Assembly: GCA_014338405.1 (NCBI GenBank)
Contig: JTDE01002059.1
Coordinates: 56,502-120,501, forward strand
Source: Paragonimus skrjabini miyazakii
Taxonomy: Eukaryota > Platyhelminthes > Trematoda > Plagiorchiida > Troglotrematidae
Direction of reading: 5' to 3'
Length of the DNA stretch: 64,000 bases
Shown: positions 12,068-23,100 of the stretch, in pieces
Layout of the letters: each line of letters begins with the position of its first letter
Position numbering within the stretch: the stretch's first letter is position 1
Program-made: the position numbers and the translations under genes
Notes under the pieces: model-generated
What the model was told of the DNA's origin: nothing
What the model saw: only the letters and a program-made list of their open reading frames with translations
Databases searched by the model: none

Positions 12068-15000
12068 GTTAGTTTTGACTGTCATTTGATTAGAGGTTAG
12101 ACGACTCAACTTGTAAAACATTTTTGGATGAGTTGACATTTGTTTTCCGCTTTGAAACATATGTACGTGCAACGTTTGGCGAAGCTGACGAGGAGCAAGA
12201 CACAATAACCGGAAGGGTTGTCCAAGAAATGTCAGGATGCGGTTTAATGTAATTCTAAGTAGCTTGATAGAAAGCGGCGGAACCAAAGCTCTTGACCGAC
12301 ATAAATCAGTGAATGAAAGCTCCTCAATCACTTAATTGTGACAAGCTAAAAACGGGAGCTGTGTTCGCCTCAGCAAACCTGAGAATTGTATGATAGTTCT
12401 TCACCCATTTGAAGTTAGCATTTCCTCTACATTTCCCGAAGAGTGACGTTAACGAATAACGAAGTGAGCAAGGTGTATTATGCTTGGTAGTCACTGTAAG
12501 CTAGAATTGGTCTAAGTTGTCTGATTTTGCTCAAGCTTGCTACTTGTTCACTTCAGGATTTATTATACAGTCCAACGTAGCATCCGTCATCCTGCTCCTC
12601 CAGTACACTTGGCATGGTGGACAATTAAGAAATTTGTTGTAAGGTGTACTTTGATAGAAAACTGAACAAATATCATCATGAATATCACATGAGTCCAAAA
12701 AAAGAAAAGTCAGACTTGTTTGGGATTTTTGTTTAAAATGAACTAAGATATTTTAAGAGTGGTCAGACCATTTTCAAGTGAGTGACGGATAGATAAGCAA
12801 CTCACAGTTGAGGACAGAATGCACTTGCTTCCAAGTGTTGTTGTTCGTTGCATTATTTTATGAAAGGTGTAAGATAATTTCACCTGCGCTGAAACCTTTC
12901 AACGCCACGAATATTGTAGTCATGTTTTCACTTATCTGAAATGCTCGAAATAATGCTATCGAAATGTAATGGTGATCTGTTTCTCATAGGCAAATAGTTG
13001 CTTGTGCAGTAAGATAAACTATAGTAAGAAGGATGTGCGTTGTTTGTATTGAATATTGCATTGCGTACAACCCATTATTATAAGTGAATAACTTTGTGAA
13101 CCACTCAAATTCAATTCGAATTTTTTGTTTAACTGTTGGCAGCTCTTAATGGTGAGTAATATTTTGTTGTTCACACACAAGTAGCATTACACTTGGGTGA
13201 AAGTGGTATCACAAATAATTATGCGTGTAGGTTCTGGTGGATGTAGACGGTTTCGGCGGTTAGATGTGGAAAGGCTTTTGGAGCAACCACGTCATTCTCA
13301 AAGACCAGTACATGAGTGATGAGGACGAGCGCTCACTCCATAATACCCGTAACACCACTAATCAGTAGTGGGGCGACAGCATGGATTTTGCCATCGAGGT
13401 AGACGCAAGAAAAACATATGAGGAAACTTCACGCCAAAAAGACGGTGCAGTGTGCCATGGAACAGTGCTGGCTACGCACAGAAGCTGAGGATTAGTGTCC
13501 GTGGCAGCCGAATCTTTCTGGAACGATTGCCACATGCAGATGAGTGTCTTTGCTTCTTGTCCTGTTTGAACACTCAACCATTGTTAGTTTTCTAAGTAAA
13601 CAAACTTTGCGCTATCCATGTTCTTGGCTCACAGCACGTGTACTTCACATTAATTCAAAACAAAATGGGTTGTACTTCTTGTGTATGCCATATATCTAAG
13701 AACAAAATGCAAATCACGAGAAACTTCAGCCAAGGATGAGCTTATTGTCTAAGAGATTTTCGCACGTCTGAAAAATCCCTGTAATTCACAGTGAGTATAC
13801 AGATGTCTACCAAGTAATAGAAACGCATCGACTTATTACGCAGGTTCCAAACAACCTGTTATAAGAAATAGCACATTAAGTAAGCAGTTGGGGTTTTAGG
13901 TTTATCGACTCGTTGTAGTCGTGAGCAAACGTTGTTCGCAGAGCGCAAGCAATTCTCATTCTACCAACTGATCTTCAAGTGTGCTTCACTGATTATCCTA
14001 CGTTGGTTTCCAATTGATTGGAGGCTTTGATCAAATCAATCTTGCAATCAGTAAGCATTGATGGACAAACCTGCGGTAGAACTGAACCTCAAACTGTGAC
14101 GTTAACTTCAATTTTTGTTAATATATTTTAATAACTACTGAATTTTGTGCTTTGATAAACAACTGTAATTAGATTCATAGATAAATTGAAGTATTTTACA
14201 ACCCTCCTCTGTACATACCTTTTAGGTGAAATTGCAAAGACAAAGAGTAGGTTGCTCTGACACAGTTCATTTCTATTTCACCAGGACAGTTTACAACAGT
14301 TCAGAAACAGCTTCTGCATTTATAATGGTCTATTAATTATTTCGTTTGATCTATTTCACCGAGTGCCCGACTCATTACACCTTCTCGATACACCCTCATA
14401 TTCTTCCATCAATCAAAACATATGGTTTCACTGACAAATGACCTGGAGATTCCCTCTACATAAACTGCATACCATTCCTACAACATCGAATAATCAAATT
14501 GGTCGAGAAAGTGTACTGAAGGTACGCTCCAGTAAGAGCGAATCTTAACTCCAATAATTCCCTCTGAAAAGAATAACTGACGTGTCTGTATGATCGTGAT
14601 GATTCAAACATGTAGCTTTTGCTCTCATATGTCAGAATTGCTTTCTGATCATGGTTCTAACCTGTTGTGAGTGATGAAGCAGCAGACAGGACTCAAGCCT
14701 TGACCATAAGCCTAGCATTCAAACTAAAATACATAATATTGCCGCCTGTTTTAATCTACCCCAAAATAGCCACCAGCATTCATTGCACAAGGCACAAACG
14801 ACCTGGTTTGTGGAAAGCAGAGCCTTTCAACTGCAGCCCAGTCAAAGTTTCCACACCACAAGGCGAGCTGATAACGCTGAAGGGATTTTGGATACACGTG
14901 CGCAACCATAGATTCCGTGATGCCTAGTGCTCGAGATACAAGTTTCAGCCTGTCAGCTCACAAAGCAAGAAAAACCCACCATTAGTTAGCAGTTTTTCCT

Positions 15001-18000
15001 GATGAGCATAATGATCGATCAGTGTCGTTTAGAAACGCTGTTGCCTGAAAGAAGCAGAAGCATCATCAACATGTTTACATCTTTCATAACTATGGTGTTG
15101 ACAAAAAGTTGCATACGTGAAAGCCGGGACAGAATGCTATTTTTTTCTTAAAATTTTGTTAGTAACATAATTCATTGGTTTTGTTCAATATTTATGTATT
15201 TTTCCACTGTTCCCCAAATTTCAATTTTCCAGAAAACCTTGAAGGTTATGATTGCCTGATTTTGTTTTTATCCACAAATATGTATTTTATATTCGGGTGG
15301 GCTTTCCGTGTTATCATCATGACATTTTTGTTGGTTAATAGTAAATAATTACTCACTATTATTATAAGTGATACTGATCATAGTAAAGTTTAGTTAGGGA
15401 GCTGTAAGTGAACGGTTCAAAAAAAAAGGAAGTGCTTCTTGTTACTAATTAATTCAAGTTGGTGTCAGTTAATGATTCCTAGGGATACCACTTGTAGCGA
15501 TTTGGCTGTGCGCTCCTAGTTACTGAAATATCATTGGCTTGATCTAAATGATGCAGTTAACCAAATGAAAGCATGAATGCAATTACAACTTATAGGCGAC
15601 AAGCGAATCACTGTGAAAAATGACCAAGTGGATGACGAAAATCAGACCAATAAGCGTATATTGTGAACTGTATTCTGCATTCTGTACTTATGATACGCTT
15701 TCTGTTTTAGTGAAAATTTATGTCCCCGTATGGTGACAATCACTCAGTCATACACTACTATTATTGGGAATTTATTGATCATTTTTTGCATACGTGAAAT
15801 GTATTTTTTGGGATTATGACATAGCAAGTCAGCGCTGGCTCTAAAATACAACATACAGAACATAGAACGCAACATCTTTCAGTATAGTATAGAAAAAATC
15901 ACTTAGACAATGAGAATCAAACGCAACCCAGTTTAGCAACGGTTCAGTAGAGTTAGCAGTGCTATGATGACTAGAATTAAGCATATACTGAAGTCAACAA
16001 GTTGTAATGTAGGAAGAGAACTGTTGCTTCACTAAAAACTCAGTTTCAGCTTTGGCATATTTAGATAAACTGGTTACAAAGATGAATCATATTCATTTTC
16101 AGTGTTATTTTACAAATCATTGCTAAGAATGCACTCCGAGCACCAACGAACTTAAAGTAATCAACCTGAAAATGTTCACCTCTCACAATTATCTCAGATG
16201 TGATATCATCCTATTATCGTAATTGCTTTAGACGCTGTAACTAGTGGTGAGTTGATGCAATCGCTTCAGTAGTATAATTCGAATACTCGGAGGTATAAAC
16301 TTCAGCCATGCAGAGTGGCCTAGGTTCAATTCGTATCGATTATTTCTAAATATCCGATAAAGTAGTTTTTGCAGTGAACTTTGTTATCGAGAGTGGCATC
16401 GTTTATCAGCTAGTAAGGTGTGTATCAAACGAACAATTTTACTTCCTTCCGTGTTGTCTTTTATATTCAACAGCAAGGAAGAATTTTCTTGAGGGTATGT
16501 AGTTAAATAATTAACAAAAATGAACCAACAAATAAGCTGTTCAATAGTTGAGTACAGTTTATCTTGTAACACACTCTATTGCAATTTTATTGAAGTATAT
16601 CGATGAGGCAGTATTCAGCAATGCGGATGCAAATTGAAAACCATTTGGCATGAGAATTGGCATGTTTGATTACGTCAAGTGTGTAAATTCAAATTGACTA
16701 AGTTCTTGTCATTTTCATGTAATTGAGAATACGACTTTTTATTTGCCACACGTTCACCATCGAGTTGAACAAAAATGATCTGCGGTAAAGTAAAGGGGTA
16801 GCCAATAAATAACAGAGTCAATTGAGATCAGCACGCGTACTGAATAAAGAAACGTTTGGTGAAACATAAAAATATTGCATTGATTTTAAACATTTCAGAT
16901 GTGATGGCCACCGAAGAAGGTAAATTTAATTGCGATTTTGAGCAACCTTGATTGTGTTTACACTAGTGATTTCCAACAAAATGCCTGTTGTCATTATGGC
17001 TTGGCTCACACATAACGATTGAGAAAGGCCAACAGTAACATGTAAGATGTCTTGCGCTTTAGCATTTTGTTCGCATTTCATGATTTACTTTTGCGAAATT
17101 AATATACACCTCATAGTGTGAGAGCAAGCATCTAGGCGAAATCAATCTAATCGGCCAGGTGACACAACCGGGGCGTATTCATTTACAAGAACATGAATGA
17201 TAATGTCTGTGAGGCAAAATGGTGATATAAGTTTGAAGGGAGATAATTAGTTGATAATCCATACGGACTGAATGGAAGTGGTGTGATACGGTTCGAGAGT
17301 CTATACAGATCAAACAGGTTTCAAAAGATGCACAACGATTTACACTGATTTAAAAGATAACGCAATATGGATTTCGGATGGAAAAGTGTGTTGCAATAGT
17401 TGTTAGATTGTATGAGGAATATGTTGGTGTGAAGCGTTCGGGTTTGGAAAAAATAGGAACATAAAATGGAATTGATTTTGAAACTTTTAGGCGCGACGGC
17501 TACCGAGGAAGGTAAATTCATTCTCGATATTGAGCACCCTTTATCATGTTTACACCAATGCTTTTCAACAAAATGCCTGCAGTTATAAGTGTATGGTCGT
17601 AAGAATAATGAACTTAAGAAAGTTTCCCCCAGGTTTGAATAGAAGTCCCTGGTTAAAACACCACAAGTGTTGTGCACGCACACAATTAATGATCAGATTA
17701 ACAAACATACAGGGAGTTATCATAATCCAAATCAAACACCACTCATCCTTCATCTTCCACAATCAGAAGAGGATACATGTCTCGAGTTCCGCTCTTGTCA
17801 GGGCTCTCGGCCAGAATCTGCACTCCAGCTTTCGTATTCACGATTTCAGGGTGTTTACTCCGTTGCCAATAACCTCATAATACACATGACAAAGTGGATT
17901 TATTCAAACACTCAAACATAACTTCGTTGGATTAACGTTTAGTTTACTCAACCATTTCGAAAGAAGATAAACGAGAATAACTCCGTCGTGACTCCATCGC

Positions 18001-19513
18001 TCAGCGAGTAGAGTGCTTGCCGCTCGTATGCGGGCTATTTATCTTGCTGGTTCAACTTCAGGCAATGTCCAAGCTTTTCGCAATTGCATTTTCTCCTATT
18101 TTGAAGGAGTTCACTAGAACCACTGTCATACAACATTTGTAATTGTGGACTTTGTCCATCGACAATTTGGTGAATTGAACTTTGGTGTAAATTATAATCA
18201 TTCTGTAGAGCCGTCAAATAAGTAATATTGAGTTGACTTAAACACCCACACATTTCCTTTTGTTGCCATTCATTGGGGTGAACAATTTTAGTTCAATCTC
18301 TTTCTTTGCAACTACACTATAATCTATGCACCATGGTACATTAAATGAAGAATACTTGACATGAATTAAGCACTTAACTAGCGACAAGTATATTGTAAGT
18401 GAGAATATGCCCGTGCTCGAGCAGATCAGGTCAATACGACTGGTCTACTGATTTGGCGTTTTCGAGAACTGCAAGTAGTAATTCTCTCCTCGGCACACAC
18501 AGACAATGATAGAATTTTACCGAACGAACCAAAAGATGTGTGCTAAGATTCATACTCCGGTGTAATGACAGTGTATTACTATTCTAGACACATTAATTTA
18601 TCAACTTACACATGATTTGGTCCGTACCCCACAAAGACTGCGTAATCATATGCGATGCTAATTACTGCAGATATTCACAATTAATAATGAAGTTTACGTC
18701 CAAAGTGTGCTGAAATACATAACTATCTATCGTGTATACTCAATAAATAACATTCATGGTTTGCACCTAATCCTGTCGCTGAATTTCCTGGTTCTCTTAT
18801 TTCTCACTTCTATTTCTGTTCAATTTCCCAGTCACAATTTTGTGAAGCCGCATTCTGTTTTCTGCAGTTATCGTGTTACTCCTTTTTCGTTGAATGCCTG
18901 TTTATACCGGATTCTGTTTCTTGCCGTGTACTTCCGCTGTGCATGTTCTTCTTATCACAGCAGATGTTTTAGTTCAATTTACATTGTGTCATCATCTGTT
19001 GCCATGTTACAAATCATCAAATGTTTTCAGTTTGAGTTAACAGTCTATTCTGCAATCATTCGAAAATTATAGTTAGACTATAAACCTAACTTGATATGCC
19101 AATCCGCACAGTTTTAAACTAACTAGCCGAGCACTGGATCTGCGCAAATAAACATATTTCTTCAATATGTCTCTAATCAATATCGTTCTTTAGTCAGCAT
19201 CAAGGAAGAAATAGGTGAGTACATGACATTTTAATCAAGGAATAAATATTCGTCTGAAATGTCGCCCACATCAACAAACTGAACAAAAGTAGTAAAGTTT
19301 CTGGCAGAGCACATTCCCCTTTTCATGACCTGTGGCTGCCTGCCGCATGCGAGGTGAAACTTGATTCAAGAATAATAGACATACCTTGGTTAGAAATTCA
19401 AAATTTAAAATTTGACAACCATATAATAGAAACTCGCTTTAGTACAGGTTTTTTTTACGACTTTCTTATACCTTCTAGAGCCAAAATCGTTTGAAGAAGG
19501 TTTGTTCTATTGA
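11998..19513 (+). CDS. Putative micro-exon gene A (secreted, alternatively spliced)
   Basis: Spliced gene. Exons (nt): 11998-12067 (70), 13143-13151 (9), 13844-13879 (36), 14226-14246 (21), optional 15233-15244 (12), 15596-15655 (60), 16232-16246 (15), 16899-16919 (21), 17491-17511 (21), 19194-19214 (21), 19479-19513 (35, with stop). All internal exons are multiples of three, are read in phase 1 and lack stops. Exon 1 encodes a signal peptide, MWSTTTFVLIVLLLSQISAL; the mature part of the roughly 100-residue product is small and acidic (DEE, DVMATEE, GATATEE, VSIKEEI, EPKSFEE). No known domain is visible. The architecture is that of flatworm MEGs, which make secreted peptides varied by exon skipping. 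Individual exons are inferred from splice signals, not transcripts. The terminal exon is uncertain, because 19479-19499 could instead splice onward through GTTTGT. Confidence 0.75.
13844..13879 (+). CDS. MEG-A 36-nt exon
   Basis: The acceptor is ACTTATTACGCAG and the donor is the strong GTAAGC. Phase-1 translation is GSKQPVIRNSTL. It ends in A, so splicing to 14226 gives Ser at the junction. A mutually exclusive neighbour at 13900-13920 (21 nt, phase 1, donor GTGAGC) starts only 20 nt downstream, too close for a normal intron, so the two cannot both be included by ordinary splicing. Confidence 0.6.
15233..15244 (+). CDS. MEG-A optional 12-nt exon
   Basis: The acceptor is strong (TTTCAATTTTCCAG). 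Phase 1 encodes K/E-N-L-E, and the donor GTTATG is weak. Length and phase fit the chain; weak donors are typical of optionally included exons. Confidence 0.45.
15596..15655 (+). CDS. MEG-A 60-nt exon
   Basis: The acceptor is CAACTTATAG and the donor is GTATAT. It is exactly 60 nt and phase 1, with peptide core DKRITVKNDQVDDENQTNK. It is the longest internal exon of MEG-A. Confidence 0.65.
16232..16246 (+). CDS. MEG-A 15-nt exon
   Basis: The acceptor is TAATTGCTTTAG and the donor is the strong GTGAGT. Phase 1 encodes H/D-A-V-T-S. Confidence 0.7.
16899..16919 (+). CDS. MEG-A 21-nt exon, duplicate 1
   Basis: The acceptor is TTTAAACATTTCAG and the donor is GTAAAT. Phase 1 encodes DVMATEE. It is homologous to the exon at 17491-17511, including both flanking intron edges. 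Confidence 0.8.
17491..17511 (+). CDS. MEG-A 21-nt exon, duplicate 2
   Basis: The acceptor is TTGAAACTTTTAG and the donor is GTAAAT. Phase 1 encodes GATATEE. It is a tandem duplicate of the 16899-16919 exon, with the frame and the TEE ending kept. Confidence 0.8.
17990..18067 (+). repeat. tRNA-like sequence (probable SINE head or tRNA pseudogene)
   Basis: An A-box-like stretch (TCGCTCAGCGAGTAGAGTGC) is followed 30-40 nt later by a B-box-like GGTTCAACTTC with a T-loop-like TTCAACT. The acceptor stem does not pair well, so a functional tRNA is unlikely. It lies in the MEG-A intron between the 17491 and 19194 exons. Confidence 0.5.
19194..19214 (+). CDS. MEG-A 21-nt exon with possible read-through end
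   Basis: The acceptor is CGTTCTTTAG and the donor is the strong GTGAGT. Phase 1 encodes VSIKEEI. If not spliced, the frame continues GEYMTF to a TAA at 19232-19234, with AATAAA at 19241-19246. The exon could therefore serve as a terminal exon in some transcripts. Confidence 0.7.
   Translation, partial: SASRKK
19479..19513 (+). CDS. MEG-A candidate last exon
   Basis: The acceptor is CTTATACCTTCTAG. Phase 1 encodes EPKSFEEGLFY, then TGA at 19511-19513. Alternatively a 21-nt exon ends at 19499 before donor GTTTGT. No AATAAA follows closely, so the terminal call is tentative. Confidence 0.55.
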
Positions 19514-20081
19514 TACTCAACACTTCCCAAGTTGGCCTGATGAAATCTCACATGAACGCTGTGAACACTCTCAATTTCTGAATGTTACACTAAGTTCCTT
19601 GTTTCAAAGTTGGCAACGACTAGTATTTCCAAACAATTACAAATTCGTAACAGCCTATTTTGGTCGGAGCACTATTAACTTAGCTACACCATTCTGACTG
19701 TAAACGCAAGACGCATTTCATAAGTACTGGTCTGAAAATATCAACACTACAATCTGTCCCATTTTTCTCATTGTCGTGATGAAGTTGTGACCGTTATTTT
19801 TCTCTAGTTCATGAGTTCTTCTTGCATGACTGTCAGACTAATATTATGTATATAATTCCGTGCAACTCTAAACAGACCATCTACTTTGAATACTGTAATC
19901 TTCCGATGTGCACATATGACTATAAGAAAACTGCAACTGGGAGAGGAATACCCATGTAGGTGCAACTGTTAAACGGTGTTCTGTCAAGCGTTTTCCGCGA
20001 ATGGGTACTAGATCTCACCAGTCGTTATAGTGAGTGTCCACACATTTGATTTCAAAACCTATCAATCAGTACTTCACTCAA

Positions 20082-20127
20082 ATGAATATCATTGTAGTCC
20101 TGTTATGTATACTCGACCTATTGGTTG
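20082..20127 (+). CDS. MEG-B exon 1: signal peptide
   Basis: ATG at 20082 opens MNIIVVLLCILDLLV, a compact hydrophobic signal sequence, ending in phase 1 before the strong donor GTAAGT. Read instead as an internal exon from the AG at about 20069, the length is not a multiple of three, so a first exon is preferred. No clear TATA box is seen upstream. Confidence 0.75.
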
Positions 20128-23100
20128 GTAAGTAACAGGAGTTCAACAGCCTGACTCTCACAATATAGATAGCAAAACTTTCAGTTCATCACTATGGCAA
20201 CTTTGGTAAACAATTATCACACGTAAATGTGTTGTGTTAAGCATCATAATGGGATGCTTACGACAAGCTTGTTCACCGGACATACTTTTGACAAATTCCA
20301 ATGGTCAATTCACCGTTTTTCAATTTTCAATATATGTCAATAGCCAACATGACACTTTGTCCAAAGCACTGAGAACGCTGGAATAACAAACCATAGAAGC
20401 GTAGAAGCGCAAATGAGGGCGGAGTGCTTTTTGTTTTCCGGATGGACTAAACCGATGACGAAAACTTGATCAAGGTTATACTCATTCTTTCTCGTACTAA
20501 GCATAAGCCTTACAACCTTCTTTTCATTGGCCGTTTTATTTCTCTAACATATTACATAGAAAGTCAACTACAGCTAAGTAACTCTTGTGAGCTCTTCATT
20601 ATTACCATTCCAAACAAATGCTACGGGATAAAGGCGAGGTGATCAAACAGACCAACTGAAACAGTCGAGACTGTGGGATGACATAATTGCTCGTACGAGG
20701 CTAAGGAAATGTCGTTTACATTATTATCTTTGATTGTGTTTGGAATAAATATATTCTGAGAATATTCTTTCAGAGCAATCCACTAACCAACCTCAACCAG
20801 ACACGGAAATAGAAATCCTTCAACCAAATCAGTCATCACTTAATGTCCACCAGTCTGTCCCATTGTTTAACATTATAGAAGGTGACCTAATTACGCACCA
20901 ATCAGTCCACCATGTGTAACTCACTCATCGAGCGTTCTGATGTTTACCATTTAAGAAATGGTTTGCAAACAAACAAAATGAATTAGATGAACTATGAAGC
21001 ATGAAGTGTCAAACTAAATATTAACACCTCAGGGTTCAGCATATAAACCGTAATTATCTCAGTATATGACACGCATCGTCATACCGTCACCAAACAAGGT
21101 GGTAACGGTATTCATTCTCTAACGTACTGAGTTTACATACTTCTTTTTTCTAGTGTATACGAAATTGAAAACCGGTAAGCAGGCAACGGTGTTTAAGAGC
21201 CTTGAATACGTGGTTGGGGCTTGGAACGGTCGAATCGTACTAACCAGCGCATGTTAAAATATGATAGTTTCACATTGATTACCAACAAAAACCTAGTTCA
21301 ACCGCAGTGTCTGACTTGGAGAGTGTGATCAGAACGAAGGCTTTGACATAGTTCGTGCAATTATTTGTAACACTCAGCTGAGTTCGTAATACATCTATAC
21401 ATATATCACGCAGTCTGGCTATCAGCCATACTATCATACATATTAGCCAAACACATATGTAGTAACTGACGCAATAAATGATGTTTTGGATAAATCGATG
21501 TCCCATAATGTACATGATGATATATGATATGTTACTGAAGTATGTTTAAAAAGCTTGCTACAATTGCGTCTGCCATGTGAGGCCACTCATGTATCTACGA
21601 GGTTCATAACGATCATTTATTTCACTAACCAAATCAAGCCTGAAGAGCTTTCCCTGAAATGCAATAGAATAGAAGAGAGATGTTTGTCAATGTATTCTCC
21701 CGTTTAATTACGTAGATAAACATTTCTGCGTACAGTTGTAAATCTTAAGGCATTTGTAACAGGCGCTTATCTAGTACTTCGACGTTAGTCTAGTTGGACC
21801 AACCGACAGACGTTGCGCACTGTTAGTTTTTAACTAATAGGACCCATCTATTACCTAAACGTCTAAATACTTCTCAGTGAACATTCCAATTACAAGCAGA
21901 CTTTTACATCTGGAAACCCCTTACTTGGGTAGTGTTTTTTCCTATACACCTGAAAGTCCTTCGTCATATCTAACAGTGAAGAGAGTATGGGGGAAGTGAA
22001 GAGTCACTCAATCAAGTCGACACATTCTGCGAATGAATTCGCGCAAGAATTGCAAATCATGGCTAACTTAAACCGTCCAAACGGCTTAAAAGTACAATCA
22101 AATCTCGCAAAAGTACACAACCCTGACTTTGCAGTGCTCACCATCTACAAAACTTGTAAAATCTATCGCAAACGTTTTCTTATCTAGCAAAAGAATCAGG
22201 CTTCTCAGCCGGTAAGATTTAATTACATCGACTGACATATGTTACTTGTGTAAACAGTTAACTTAGTGATATGACATTCATGTGAATACGTTCGGTATGC
22301 AATAGCTGATTTCACACCTGATATCCGTATGCCAGCAATGTTCTAAAGTACCAAAAAACGTTCTCCATGAAACATGATAGAAATAACTACGAGAAGTTAA
22401 AACCAGATGGATATTACCGTAAGACGATCGCGTCAGTTTCATTGCCTATTACGTAGTTCGCTAACCTGATGTCTAAGCGGATCTCTTAAATGAATGAACA
22501 CTTTATAATTACCCAAATAGTTGTTCAATTAACTTTCAATCCAACTGCCTTTTACACTTTACCGTAATTCGGAAGGCTTTATTCGCTATTCGTTGCTCGC
22601 CAATCTCCAGTTTGTAACGGTGAACATATCACAGTATACAAGACAGCAATGAGCCTATGGTGTCAGGAGTACGAACATATTCCTCAACATACACAACCGT
22701 AGGCATCCAGTAGAGATCGACATACACTCTATGATACGTGAACCGGTTCAGCTCCTTCTCATTCCAAAAATAAACGAAATTGAAGTATTACTGTAACAGT
22801 CCAGTCTGCAGGCGAATCCGTGGGCATCTTTTACGTGGTAAAGCGAACAGTCGATAAAACATTAATTGGAATTGTCCAGGCTCTCGGAGTAGCTTCACCG
22901 TTCAGCTGTTAGACCACATGCGCGTGTGGCATGCAGTTCCTGCCTCTGGCTGAAATCAAGTTGATGGCCACAATTTTCACAAATAGTTCGCCTTCTAATA
23001 ATCACCTGCACTCCGCTACCAACTACAATTACCGGAGTGACAACAGAACCTATCACTAGTGTCTCGGCTTTAAGTTCAATACATAACTGACGCTTCTGTT

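Larger units (their letters stand above)
16860..17600 (+). repeat. Intragenic segment duplication carrying a micro-exon
   Basis: About 145 bp around 16860-17005 aligns with about 17447-17597. Shared features are GAACATAAAA-like lead-in sequence, ATTGATTTT before the acceptor, the 21-nt exon, GTAAATT, ATTGAGCA and CAACAAAATGCCTG. The duplication unit covers acceptor, exon and donor, showing how this gene gains exons. Confidence 0.8.

Noticed and set aside
13290..13580. GTGATGAGGACGAGCGCTCAC and nearby inverted CCACTA/TAGTGG motifs
   Set aside because: Short palindromes without the hammerhead core or terminator context.
15005..15050. CTGATGAG followed by GAAA, hammerhead-like
   Set aside because: No stem II complementarity and no stem III.
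16306..16332. 27-nt phase-1 island after ATAAACTTCAG
   Set aside because: The donor GTATCG is weak and the sequence looks like a tRNA-like B box (GGTTCAATTC).
19857..19959. Protein-like frame YFEYCNLPMCTYDYKKTATG between MEG-A and MEG-B
   Set aside because: It is open only in phase 0, not the phase of MEG-A, and I found no confident domain match; a weak likeness to GIY-YIG material was not convincing.
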